A stretch of 64,000 nt of DNA, from assembly GCF_900103195.1 (NCBI RefSeq), contig NZ_FMWU01000016.1, forward strand, positions 1 through 64,000. The letters run 5' to 3'. Position numbers and translations under genes: made by a program. This document shows, in pieces, positions 25,359 to 33,114 of the stretch. The notes beneath the pieces were generated by a model. That model had not been told where the DNA came from, made no database searches, and saw only the letters and a list, made by a program, of their open reading frames with translations. This DNA is from Methylobacterium sp. UNC378MF (GTDB lineage Bacteria; Pseudomonadota; Alphaproteobacteria; Rhizobiales; Beijerinckiaceae). The stretch's first letter is position 1. Each line of letters begins with the position of its first letter.

Positions 25359-25590
25359 CGACGCTGACGCCCAGCCTGAGGAGTTGCGCGAGATCCTTCG
25401 GCTTGCAACGGCTCTGGCAGAGCAGTTTATGCAGTCAGAGGCTGCAGAGGACGCCGCCCATCCTGAGAGGCTCAAGGCTCTCATCAGCTCCGCTCAGTTC
25501 CTCCATGACCAAGGTGTGTCTTGGCCGCCTGTCCTGCGTGAGGCCGTGGGCAAGGCCGCAGAACGCATGGAAGCGATCCGTGGACTTTGA
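25354..25590 (+). CDS. Hypothetical protein
   Basis: 78 residues from GTG 25354 (MSDADAQPEELREILRLATA), all helical and acidic, ending REAVGKAAERMEAIRGL. It overlaps the upstream peptide stop (GTGA) and the start of the next gene by about 10 bases, so it is part of a coupled string. Function unknown. Confidence 0.55.
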   Translation: MSDADAQPEELREILRLATALAEQFMQSEAAEDAAHPERLKALISSAQFLHDQGVSWPPVLREAVGKAAERMEAIRGL

Positions 25591-25843
25591 GGACCGCGAC
25601 TTCGAGCACTCGCCGCTGTCAGGGCGGTTCACCCGCGACGGCATCACGGTCGAGGTCGAGATCTACCGGGCTGCTGGAACCCAGGATCCGTGGCGGTTAG
25701 AGGTCGCGGATCAGAACGGCGGCTGCACGCGCTGGCACGAGTGGTTTGCTGCCGAACAGGAGGCTTTCGAGGCTTTTGTCGCGGTCGTCGAGGTTGACGG
25801 CATAGGCTCCTTTGCCAGCAGGGGGCCGGAGCTACGGCACTGA
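25580..25843 (+). CDS. Hypothetical protein
   Basis: 87 residues from GTG 25580, overlapping the previous stop. GRFTRDGITVEVEIYRAAGT and DPWRLEVADQNGGCTRWHEW suggest a beta-rich domain, followed by an acidic helix. No family recognised. Confidence 0.55.
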   Translation: MDFEDRDFEHSPLSGRFTRDGITVEVEIYRAAGTQDPWRLEVADQNGGCTRWHEWFAAEQEAFEAFVAVVEVDGIGSFASRGPELRH

Positions 25844-25897
25844 CACCGTCAACTTTTTCGTTGAGGAAGCCTCGAAGGCAAAGCAATCGTCGCGGAG

Positions 25898-26329
25898 GTG
25901 CCCTTGGCAAACCGATTTGCCCCGCTGCTTCTCGCCGCATTAATCGCTGTTCTGTCAGATCTGCCGGCGCGATCTCAGCCAGCGTTCGTCAACAATTGGG
26001 CTGAATTCCGCAACGCGGTGGCCGCGTGCTGGACGGTGCCGCCCGGCACTGAGGGGTCTTTGATCGCTTACCGATTTGGCCTCGATAAGACGGGTGCCAT
26101 CCGTGGCAAGCCGCTCACCACCGCACGCCAGCTAGTCGGCGACCATGACGCGCGACGTCGCTATGAGGAGGCAGCATCCGCTGCGTTATCGCGCTGCTTT
26201 CCCCTGAAGGTGACGCCAGCGTTTGGCGCAATCCTCGGCGAAAGCCCGATCTACCTTCGGTTCGTCAACACCCCGCCAACGGCCGCGTACCAGATCAACA
26301 ACAACGTGACGATCTTCGCGCCTCAGTAG
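25898..26329 (+). CDS. Exported hypothetical protein
   Basis: 143 residues from GTG 25898, just after GCGGAG. RFAPLLLAALIAVLSDLPAR is a signal peptide. The mature part has AVAACWTVPPGTEGSLIAYR, LSRCFPLKVTPAFG and ends TYIFAP-like NNNVTIFAPQ. Its strand pattern and two Cys suggest a TonB-C/TolA-like periplasmic fold, which is only an impression. Function unknown. Confidence 0.65.
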   Translation: MPLANRFAPLLLAALIAVLSDLPARSQPAFVNNWAEFRNAVAACWTVPPGTEGSLIAYRFGLDKTGAIRGKPLTTARQLVGDHDARRRYEEAASAALSRCFPLKVTPAFGAILGESPIYLRFVNTPPTAAYQINNNVTIFAPQ

Positions 26330-26379
26330 GGCTTATGATCCCGTCTCCCGCCTCGTGGAAGAGGCGCTAGCCGTAAGGC

Positions 26380-26571
26380 TTATAGGTAAGGCGACTTCTT
26401 CCGATGGGAGCGTATGTAGAGGAACAGCAGCGCGAGTGAGGTCGCGTTGATGCACAACGCCCAGCCGTAGCTTGTCAGGTGATGTGTGCCGATTGAGGTC
26501 CCGACTGTGCCGGCGCCAACAAGCGACCCGAGCACGGCGAGCACTGTGAAGAGGCATGCGAATGCAAGCAT
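26380..26571 (-). CDS. Small membrane protein, two helices
   Basis: 63 residues from ATG 26571, with GGGAGG 5 bases upstream. MLAFACLFTVLAVLGSLVGA and SYGWALCINATSLALLFLYI are membrane helices, followed by a basic tail (RSHRKKSPYL). Holin-like in size and shape but with no specific match. It converges with the exported-protein gene. Confidence 0.5.
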   Translation of the reverse strand: MLAFACLFTVLAVLGSLVGAGTVGTSIGTHHLTSYGWALCINATSLALLFLYIRSHRKKSPYL

Positions 26572-26776
26572 AACCACCTCCCTATCGCGGATCGAACGCA
26601 GCCTCAGTTGACCTGAGTGCTTAACGATCCGCGATCATTCTAGGCCCCGACCACACTTGCTTGCAATGGGGATTGCAAGGCCGCGAACCGCCTTTTGTCG
26701 GCTCTTGCGAAGGCGGAGAAAGAGCGCCGAGCTTGTATGTTGCGCCTGCAGGGCAGCGACGGCTATGCGAACGCAG

Positions 26777-26852
26777 GGGCCTGTAGCTCAATGGTTAGAG
26801 CCGACCGCTCATAACGGTCTGGTTGCAGGTTCGAGTCCTGCCAGGCTCACCA
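26777..26852 (+). tRNA. tRNA with CAU anticodon (tRNA-Met or tRNA-Ile2), carried by the element
   Basis: 76 bases folding as a full cloverleaf: acceptor GGGCCTG/CAGGCTC (one G-U pair), D-arm GCTC/GAGC, anticodon stem GACCG/CGGTC around CTCATAA, T-arm GCAGG/CCTGC with TTCGAGT, and encoded CCA. CAU reads AUG, or AUA if its C is changed to lysidine. Two of the usual bases of the D-loop are absent, as in phage-borne tRNAs. Confidence 0.92.
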
Positions 26853-26992
26853 TGCTCTCCACCTCGTGGAAGAGGCGTTGAAGGTGGGGGCGTCAGCGCA
26901 CTGGCGCACCCGCAAGCTAAGCGTTAGGTTGCAACGGCCGCATCTGCTGATGCTTGGACGCCCTTCTCCCCATAAATAGGCGATGAGCTGTC
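26853..26992. promoter_or_regulatory. Upstream region of the Ntn-hydrolase gene
   Basis: 140 bases between the tRNA and the hydrolase start; the gene probably either reads through from the tRNA or has a promoter here. No clear boxes. Confidence 0.25.
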
Positions 26993-27850
26993 ATGACGGT
27001 TTGCGTTGGCGTTGCGGTCAATGACTGTCTAGTATTTGCAGCAGACAGTGCGTCGTCATTAGTCACCACAGATCAGGCAACTGGTCAAAGTCGAATACTG
27101 AATGTATTTGCTCATGGAGAAAAGGTATTCAATTTATTCAAAGGCCTGCCAGTTGTCGCCATGACATGTGGCATGGGCAATGTAGGCACAGACTCGATCG
27201 GGACAATTGCTAAAAATTTGCGGCTCAGAATGGCCGGCAACGATCCTGCTTGGCATATAGATAAAGCCAACTATACGCTAGAGGAAATTGCGCACAAAGC
27301 GCGGCGGATATTTTTTGAAGAAAAGTATTCGTCCCTCGATCCGCAGCCGCCGGCGCCACATTCTTTTGAGTTCTGGATCGGCGGTTATTCCTCAAGTTTC
27401 GAGGCGGGCCACGAAGTCTGGAAACTTGTGATTGAAAACGGTGTTTGCCCTCAGCCCGAACAGGTAGTGAGCGATGGCAATGCCGGACTCTTTTATGGGG
27501 GACAACCAGGCCCGATCAATCGATTGGTCGTTGGCTTCGATCACGCACTACGCGAAACCCTTATTTCGGGTGGCGTCGATCCGAACGCGAGCGCACAGAT
27601 GGAGGCATTCCTGCGGCAGCGCCTGGAGAGCGCGTTCGTCTGGCCAACGATGCCTGTTCGGGATGCGATTGACCTAGCCGACTTCCTGGTGGAAACCACC
27701 AAGCGCTATTTCCGGTTTCTGCCGGGTGCCGACATCGTTGGCGGCGATACCGACGTGGCGGTGGTAACCCGATATGAAGGCTTTAAGTGGATCAGACGGA
27801 AGCACTTTTATCCTGCCTCGCTTAACCCGCTGGAGACAGACCATGCCTGA
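26993..27850 (+). CDS. Proteasome-like Ntn-hydrolase
   Basis: 285 residues. MTVCVGVAVNDCLVFAADSA is the opening of proteasome beta-type Ntn hydrolases: removal of Met leaves Thr1 as nucleophile, and AADSAS has the conserved Asp17-like residue. KVFNLFKGLPVVAMTCGMGN, with the expected Lys33-like residue, and a later FWIGGYSS strand fit the four-layer fold. It is distinct from HslV, which has no such C-terminal extension and is about 175 residues. The family is widespread in bacteria and uncharacterised as far as I know. The 3' end overlaps the next small gene by 8 bases. Codon use is less GC-rich than the host chromosome. Possible role: cleaving a phage or host peptide; not shown. Confidence 0.75.
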   Translation: MTVCVGVAVNDCLVFAADSASSLVTTDQATGQSRILNVFAHGEKVFNLFKGLPVVAMTCGMGNVGTDSIGTIAKNLRLRMAGNDPAWHIDKANYTLEEIAHKARRIFFEEKYSSLDPQPPAPHSFEFWIGGYSSSFEAGHEVWKLVIENGVCPQPEQVVSDGNAGLFYGGQPGPINRLVVGFDHALRETLISGGVDPNASAQMEAFLRQRLESAFVWPTMPVRDAIDLADFLVETTKRYFRFLPGADIVGGDTDVAVVTRYEGFKWIRRKHFYPASLNPLETDHA

Positions 27851-28034
27851 GGGCAAAAAGGAACAGCCGGTGCGCGTCGTTCCGAAGGATCTGCCGCTTC
27901 CGCAGTACGATTATCAAAAGCCTGCCACCGGCAGCTTCACCGTCAAATTTGACGAGGGCCGGCAGCAGGACCAGCGCACCCAGGATGACAAGGCTCCTTT
28001 GGCGTCGCTGCAGAACATCCAAATCGCTTTTTGA
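27843..28034 (+). CDS. Small hypothetical partner of the Ntn-hydrolase
   Basis: 63 residues: MPEGKKEQPVRVVPKDLPLP, then TGSFTVKFDEGRQQDQRTQD and a C-terminal NIQIAF. It overlaps the hydrolase stop by 8 bases, so the two are coupled. Polar, probably flexible, with no membrane segment. It might be substrate, inhibitor or docking partner of the hydrolase (inference). Confidence 0.6.
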   Translation: MPEGKKEQPVRVVPKDLPLPQYDYQKPATGSFTVKFDEGRQQDQRTQDDKAPLASLQNIQIAF

Positions 28035-28045
28035 GATAGCGAGTC

Positions 28046-30526
28046 TCAATCCGCCTTCGCCATCTGCCGCCCGTGGTTCTGAACCACGTCGCGGAACAGG
28101 TTCCCGGTGGCCGAGGTGGTGACCCGAGCGTCGGGGCCAGCCTTCTGCACATTGACCACCACGGAGCCGTTGTTCTCGACCTTCGGAGTGGCCACGATGC
28201 CAGCCCTCCCGGCTGAGGCGTCGAGCCGGCCCTCGCCCTGCCGCATCGCCTCGAAGGCTTTCCTGGCCTTCTCCCGGGCTGCCCAGGCCTCTCCGTCGGC
28301 CTTGCCACTGCGGAGCCGATCAGCCTCTTCCATCGTGATGCCGGGTGCATCCTTCATGCTGTTGGGCTTGAGGACGCGGGGAGCGCCGTTCGGCAGGAAG
28401 TCGCCGCTGCTCGCACTGGGCAGGCGAGCAGTCCGTCCACCGCCCTGTGGCACGTAGCCTGAGTCGCCCCAGCGGGGATCCGCGTCTCGGTCGCCGTGAT
28501 AGCCCATCCAGTTCCGGAGCCAGCGGCGGCCGTTCTTAGCCAGTCCGCGGGCAACCCAGCGCACCTGATCCGGGATGGTGTTGCGATCCCGAACGTCCAG
28601 ACCAGTCTCTTTCTCGAACTGGACGCCGAGGCCCCGCCGCCGGTTGAGCTGGAAAGGCCCCCACGAGCTTTCGAGAGCGTCGTCCTTTTTGTCATAGGCG
28701 GCATCCGGGTTGTTCCGGTTCTGGCGCTTGCCGCTCTCGCCGGCTCGGATGCCGAACATGATCCGCGGATCGACGCCAGCCGCCCGAGCCTCACGCTCGA
28801 TGAGTGCCGTTAGGTTGCCCGCATCGCTGCCAGTCGGGACGCCTCCCGTCGCCCCGGGCGGCATGCTGGCGGGCGGCACCCTCGGGGCTGCACGGCCAAG
28901 GCCATTTAGGCGACCGCCGCCGAAACCACGGCCGGCACCTGGACCAGCAGGACCGGCCTCGCCGACATAACCCGGCCCCGAACCGCCGCCGGGCAGGTTC
29001 GCACCACGGCCGAGCCCAGACAGGCGCCCGAAGCCGCCACCGCCTCCGAACGCGGCAGTCTGGACCCGAGCGCCCGCGAACGGACTGTCTCCCTCGGCCG
29101 ACGAGTTCTGCTTCGTCGCCCCCTGCTGCTGCTTGATCGTCTCCGACAAGCCGTCGATTGAGCGGCGCAGCTTCTCCGAGGACTCCTTGAAGTCGCGGTC
29201 GCGCTGCTCGGGCGTGCGGGCCTTGAGGCGGTTCAGTTCAGCCTCAGCGGCCGTCAGCTTCTGCTGCGCAGCCTCCGGGGTGTCGATCAGGCCCATGCGC
29301 TGCTGCGTCCGACCGATCAGGTGGTCCGAGGCTTCCTTCGCCACGTCCCGCAGCTTCCGAAGGCGATCAACGTCCTCCTGGGCCGCGATCTCGTCGTCAC
29401 CCTTCATAGGCGCGAGCCGGCGCGCGAGCGGGCCACTACCGCCGTCCAAGTGCCGGAACGACTCAACGTACTTGCCTTCGCCGAACGAGCGGATCGCCGC
29501 CGCGATTTCCTTGATGTCGTCGGCCAGCGGCTTCACCAGCGCCGTGGTCGCCAACAGCATCTCCTTCGCGGAGTCGCCAGCGCCCTTCCAGTCGATAGCC
29601 CTGAGTTCGCGGCTGATGTCCTGCAGTCCACCCCGCAGGCCCTTCACGAAGTCGCCGCGCTGGTCCTTGGCGATGCCGTCGATCCACTGGGTGAACTCGG
29701 ACGCGAACGGCAGCACCTCCTTTGCGATCGTCGTGCCGATCGTCTGCATGGAGGTGCGCAGGTCAGCGATGGCCTGCTCGAACTTCTCGGCCTGGAGGAT
29801 GGCCTTCGGATCGAGCGGCCCGAGCCGTTCCTTCTGCGCGCTCCAGACATCGGCGATCTTGCCGAGGTGCTCATCCGCGAGCCGCCCGAAATCCGAGTTA
29901 CCGAACACGTGCTGGGCGAAAATTCCGCGTTCAATCGGGTTCTTTATGGACTCCATGAAGGTGAGGCTCTTGCGGAGCTTTTCGCCCTCGTCCGTGGTGC
30001 CACGGATGTCCTGGGCGAAGTCCTGAAAGGCTTTCCGCCCGGCCGCGTCCGTGCCCTGCCGGTTGATCCACTGGTAGGTGTCGCCGATGCCGCGAGAGAA
30101 CTCGCGCATGTTCCCGGCGAACGTCTTGGTGCCGGCGGCAACCGCGTCCTGTTCCAGTCCGAACTTGCGGGCGACTGCGCCGAAGGTCTGCAGCGTGCCG
30201 GCTGCTACGCCGGTCTCGCGCGACAGTGCGCCGAGGCTCGACAGGTTGCTGGACAACTTGCTCAGCGACATCGCCACGCCGGCCACCGCCGCGCCCGCCG
30301 TCAGACCGGTGACGCCGACCGTCGCCAGCGCGGGGTTCAGGACCGTCGTCGCCGAGCGTGCGGTGGACTGGATCGCCGCCTCGGCCTTGCCCATGCCCTT
30401 GGCTAGGGTCTCGCCGTGGCTGGCCCCCTGTCGGGAGACGTCGAGCAGCTGCGCTCGAAGGCTCTTCAGCGGGCCGCTGAACCGGTCAACCACCTCGGCC
30501 TGCATCCGCAGGGTCTCATCGGCCAT
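28046..30526 (-). CDS. Phage tail tape-measure protein with muralytic domain
   Basis: 826 residues. The N-terminus (ETLRMQAEVVDRFSGPLKSL, SRQGASHGETLAKGMGKAEA) and the Gly/Ala-rich hydrophobic stretch around residues 60-100 are typical of tape-measure proteins. A long helical rod follows (to about 470), then a Gly/Pro linker and a lysozyme/transglycosylase-like domain (about 570-700) with LIEREARAAGVDPRIMFGIR, a catalytic-type ESG, SSWGPFQLN and LDVRDRNTIPDQVRW. The last 60 residues end in GNLFRDVVQNHGRQMAKAD. Such proteins set tail length and open the cell wall during DNA entry. It follows the hub gene with a short gap; this order differs from P2 and Mu, where the tape-measure gene precedes the hub gene. 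Confidence 0.85.
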   Translation of the reverse strand: MADETLRMQAEVVDRFSGPLKSLRAQLLDVSRQGASHGETLAKGMGKAEAAIQSTARSATTVLNPALATVGVTGLTAGAAVAGVAMSLSKLSSNLSSLGALSRETGVAAGTLQTFGAVARKFGLEQDAVAAGTKTFAGNMREFSRGIGDTYQWINRQGTDAAGRKAFQDFAQDIRGTTDEGEKLRKSLTFMESIKNPIERGIFAQHVFGNSDFGRLADEHLGKIADVWSAQKERLGPLDPKAILQAEKFEQAIADLRTSMQTIGTTIAKEVLPFASEFTQWIDGIAKDQRGDFVKGLRGGLQDISRELRAIDWKGAGDSAKEMLLATTALVKPLADDIKEIAAAIRSFGEGKYVESFRHLDGGSGPLARRLAPMKGDDEIAAQEDVDRLRKLRDVAKEASDHLIGRTQQRMGLIDTPEAAQQKLTAAEAELNRLKARTPEQRDRDFKESSEKLRRSIDGLSETIKQQQGATKQNSSAEGDSPFAGARVQTAAFGGGGGFGRLSGLGRGANLPGGGSGPGYVGEAGPAGPGAGRGFGGGRLNGLGRAAPRVPPASMPPGATGGVPTGSDAGNLTALIEREARAAGVDPRIMFGIRAGESGKRQNRNNPDAAYDKKDDALESSWGPFQLNRRRGLGVQFEKETGLDVRDRNTIPDQVRWVARGLAKNGRRWLRNWMGYHGDRDADPRWGDSGYVPQGGGRTARLPSASSGDFLPNGAPRVLKPNSMKDAPGITMEEADRLRSGKADGEAWAAREKARKAFEAMRQGEGRLDASAGRAGIVATPKVENNGSVVVNVQKAGPDARVTTSATGNLFRDVVQNHGRQMAKAD

Positions 30527-30553
30527 GCCGGCCTCCTATGTCTGTGAGGGCGC

Positions 30554-31666
30554 TCAGGTGTAGAGCCCTGCAGGGGTGCCGCCGGAGCCTTGTGCACCGC
30601 TGGACTGAGTCTGACCGCCGCCGTTGTACGCTTCCGGCAAGACGAGGTTGATGTCGGTGGTGGTGCCCTGCGGCCCTTGCGATGACGTCACCGCCTGGAT
30701 CGCCAGCGACATGCGGTCCTTGGTGAACAGCATTGGCGAGTAGACCGACACGACATCGCCGATGTGCTCTAGCCAGAGAGTGTTCTGGTCCTTGAACCAG
30801 CCCTGGACCTTGATGTTCACGTTGATCTGGTTGGCGAGATTGAAGCCGTTCTCGTGTGCGGCTCTCATTCTCATGTCGGCCTGATCGCCCGGCATCTCGG
30901 CGATGAAGTGGAATGGCGCGTGCTCGGTGACAGCCGAGTTTTTCACCAGACCGGTCACGTCCCTGGACGCATCGCCGAAGGTCTGATCGTTGCCGGGCTG
31001 CTGGCCGATGGACTGGATCTCGGAGAAGGCGTCCGCATAGTCGAACACAGCGCTGGCCGCTAAGACATTTCTGCCTTCCTCAAGCTCGGCGATGGCACCG
31101 GCCTTAGGCTTCAGCCGGTAGCCGACGATGTCCGCACCCTCGCCCGGCAGCAGGTAGATGTTCCGAAATCGGCACAAGCGCTCGATGAAGGCGAACACGC
31201 TCTCGCCAGCCTGCACGTTGATCTTCGAAAAAACTTTGTCCGCATCGGACGTGTCGCCCTTCAGGCTGAACTTGATGCCGTAGGGCTTGAGCACCGAGTT
31301 CGCGATCTGGGCCAACGTGTAGCCTTTGAATTCGCCCTGGTTGTGGTCGACGGTGGCGCGGGCGATCACCTGCGAGCGGGTCGTGCCGGTGATCTGCAGG
31401 CCGTGCTCGCGGGCATCGTATGCCGGTTGCCGGCCGGTGATGCGGCCCTCGGAGACGGCTTGGCGGCCGCCCAAAAGCACTTCGCAAGCATCACCAATCC
31501 CGAGCTTCATGGAGGCGAAGTCCGGAGCGCTCTCGGCCGGCGCCGCCGCGGTGAAGGCGAACTTCGGGAACAGCTCGACGCCGCTCCTGGTGACCGACAC
31601 CGTCTGCCAGTTCAGGTAGCTCTTGCCCTTCACCTTGATGGAGGCGACTTCTTGCGGCTTGGGCAT
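30554..31666 (-). CDS. Baseplate hub protein, Mu gpP / P2 gpD-like
   Basis: 370 residues from ATG 31666 (MPKPQEVASIKVKGKSYLNW). Segments such as SGVELFPKFAFTAAAP, VLLGGRQAVSEGRITGRQPA, YTLAQIANSVLKPYGIKF and FAFIERLCRFRNIYLLPGEG follow the hub-protein pattern, which is homologous to the T4 gp27 barrels and binds the spike. Ends in a Gly/Gln/Ser tail. It begins one base after the stop of the Nu1-like gene and ends 27 bases before the tape-measure gene. Indicates a contractile-type tail. No sheath, tube or baseplate-wedge genes are visible next to it. Confidence 0.85.
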   Translation of the reverse strand: MPKPQEVASIKVKGKSYLNWQTVSVTRSGVELFPKFAFTAAAPAESAPDFASMKLGIGDACEVLLGGRQAVSEGRITGRQPAYDAREHGLQITGTTRSQVIARATVDHNQGEFKGYTLAQIANSVLKPYGIKFSLKGDTSDADKVFSKINVQAGESVFAFIERLCRFRNIYLLPGEGADIVGYRLKPKAGAIAELEEGRNVLAASAVFDYADAFSEIQSIGQQPGNDQTFGDASRDVTGLVKNSAVTEHAPFHFIAEMPGDQADMRMRAAHENGFNLANQINVNIKVQGWFKDQNTLWLEHIGDVVSVYSPMLFTKDRMSLAIQAVTSSQGPQGTTTDINLVLPEAYNGGGQTQSSGAQGSGGTPAGLYT

Positions 31667-31667
31667 G

Positions 31668-32225
31668 TCAGGCCTCTCCGGTTCGAGGCAGACGAACGAT
31701 GCGCTCCTGGACTTCGTTGAAATAGCGCTCGAAATCATCGTGATCGTAGGCTTCGCCACGCATGGCAGCGACTCGATCCCAATCGGGCTCTGTGTTCGGC
31801 TTGTTATACCGGTCCATCACGAAATCGCTGATGCCATTTTCAGCGAGATAGTCGGCCATGCATTCGCCGATGTGAGTGGCGGACACATATTCAAGTGCGA
31901 AAATTTGCTTCGAGGTTAAGCCCATCGCGAAGGCGGCCTCTGCTATGCGGCTGTAATGTTCCTTGATGAGGTGGCCGAATGCTTTGACAAGTAGCGCTTG
32001 CTCGTTCGACGGCAGCTGGAAAGTCTGCCCTTCGTGCCGGACAACCCGCCCCGTCGAGATGTACCGCTCGACCCATCCACGGACGGCGCGCAGATCGAAC
32101 TGCGCAGCGACGCCACGGCGACCAGGTTTCAAGATCGGGCAGCCGCGTCGAACCCAAGAGTCGACTGTCGGCAAGCTGACGCCAAGCTGATTGGCTAGAT
32201 CATTGCGCGAGACGACTTCGGTCAT
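31668..32225 (-). CDS. Helix-turn-helix protein, terminase small subunit (Nu1)-like
   Basis: 185 residues. SRNDLANQLGVSLPTVDSWV at residues 6-25 is a winged-helix/MerR-type reading head, followed by GCPILKPGRRGVAAQFDLRA, matching the DNA-recognition half of lambda Nu1-like small terminases. The rest is helical. It may bind a cos/pac-like site, or may be a regulator; no large terminase gene follows, which argues for caution. Coupled by ATGA to the upstream 96-residue gene, and followed one base later by the hub gene. Confidence 0.65.
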   Translation of the reverse strand: MTEVVSRNDLANQLGVSLPTVDSWVRRGCPILKPGRRGVAAQFDLRAVRGWVERYISTGRVVRHEGQTFQLPSNEQALLVKAFGHLIKEHYSRIAEAAFAMGLTSKQIFALEYVSATHIGECMADYLAENGISDFVMDRYNKPNTEPDWDRVAAMRGEAYDHDDFERYFNEVQERIVRLPRTGEA

Positions 32226-32512
32226 GCGTCAGGCCTCGGAATAAATAACATAAAGTGGTTTTGAAACTCTGGACCTAGAGACAAGCTGCGCTCGCGCCGA
32301 CCCTCGGGCCTGACCACCCCAGACAAGGACCCGGGGACTCGCATCAGGGCACCCTCCGTGCAGAGATCCCTGTTGGGTCCCACCTTCCTCAAGCGATGCA
32401 GCCCCACTCCAAGACGGCGAGCGTGAAGCACATCACGGATGTCGGCCCGGTCCCGTGGCAAGGTTTCTTTAACCACGACGGCCTCCATTGATTGGGCGAG
32501 TCGGCCCGGCAT
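32222..32512 (-). CDS. Hypothetical protein
   Basis: 96 residues from ATG 32512: MPGRLAQSMEAVVVKETLPR, then LHARRLGVGLHRLRKVGPNR and GPEFQNHFMLFIPRPDA. Basic and soluble. ATGA overlap with the Nu1-like gene supports it. Family unknown. Confidence 0.6.
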   Translation of the reverse strand: MPGRLAQSMEAVVVKETLPRDRADIRDVLHARRLGVGLHRLRKVGPNRDLCTEGALMRVPGSLSGVVRPEGRRERSLSLGPEFQNHFMLFIPRPDA

Positions 32513-32625
32513 GTTTGTGTCGGCGCGGAAGTTGCAGTTCTCAGCAAAGGAGAGGTGCGATGGACCAGCAATACGGCGATGATCACGAAGACCGTCAGCA
32601 GATGGAGTGACGTGCCGGTGGTCAT
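32389..32625 (-). CDS. Possible small membrane protein overlapping the 96-residue gene
   Basis: 78 residues at most; MTTGTSLHLLTVFVIIAVLL is one membrane helix, preceded by GAGGA at about 8 bases. It overlaps the next gene in another frame by 124 bases, so only the first part may matter. Holin or spanin-like role is possible in this position but not shown. Confidence 0.35.
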   Translation of the reverse strand: MTTGTSLHLLTVFVIIAVLLVHRTSPLLRTATSAPTQTCRADSPNQWRPSWLKKPCHGTGPTSVMCFTLAVLEWGCIA

Positions 32626-32792
32626 GGTGACGTCCTCGATCTCGGGAGAGACCGCGGCGGGGTGACCCCACCGCCGCGATCTCCGATGGTCCCTGCTTGG
32701 TCAGGGAGTGCAGTCCTGCCGGCCTTGGCATCCCTCTCCATGGCCATGGGTGTGAGGGACAGGCTGGCTTTCCGATGTTGGACTGACTGCAT
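32622..32792 (-). CDS. Possible small basic protein, uncertain
   Basis: 56 residues from ATG 32792 (MQSVQHRKASLSLTPMAMER). Supported mainly by its ATGA overlap with the membrane ORF at 32625. No recognisable domain. Confidence 0.25.
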   Translation of the reverse strand: MQSVQHRKASLSLTPMAMERDAKAGRTALPDQAGTIGDRGGGVTPPRSLPRSRTSP

Positions 32793-32847
32793 CGCCCTCA
32801 ATGGCGTGGGTAGGAGGCCCTTGCGGGCTGGACCCACGCAATTCCAT

Positions 32848-33114
32848 TCAGGCGACGCGCTGCCAGCGGGAGCCGTCAGCGGCATAGCGCTCAGCGCCAA
32901 CCGTGAAGGCCGAGCCGGGCACGTGCAGATCGCGACGGGTCTGCTCGACGGCCGAGCGGGTCTGAGTGGCCGTGGACTCAGCCTCGCGGTTGCGAGCCGA
33001 CCAGGCGGCGATGCGCTCGGCCTGAGTGGGCTTGCGTTCGGCGATTGCCGGCTCAGGCTTCCGGAGGACACGGCAGGCCCAGGCAGCGCCGTCCTCGATC
33101 TCAGTGCGGGTCAT
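32848..33114 (-). CDS. Hypothetical protein
   Basis: 88 residues: MTRTEIEDGAAWACRVLRKP, then AERKPTQAERIAAWSARNRE and a short strand-rich end (AFTVGAERYAADGSRWQRVA). Its start overlaps the upstream gene by 14 bases. Likely structural or regulatory phage-region protein; no family recognised. Confidence 0.6.
   Translation of the reverse strand: MTRTEIEDGAAWACRVLRKPEPAIAERKPTQAERIAAWSARNREAESTATQTRSAVEQTRRDLHVPGSAFTVGAERYAADGSRWQRVA

Noticed and set aside
26657..26881. Short open frame containing QWLEPTAHNGLVAGSSPAR
   Set aside because: This is the familiar translation of a tRNA gene; the tRNA at 26777-26852 explains it.
29133..30406. Long plus-strand frames opposite the tape-measure gene
   Set aside because: Antisense shadows; the minus-strand product has typical tape-measure structure.
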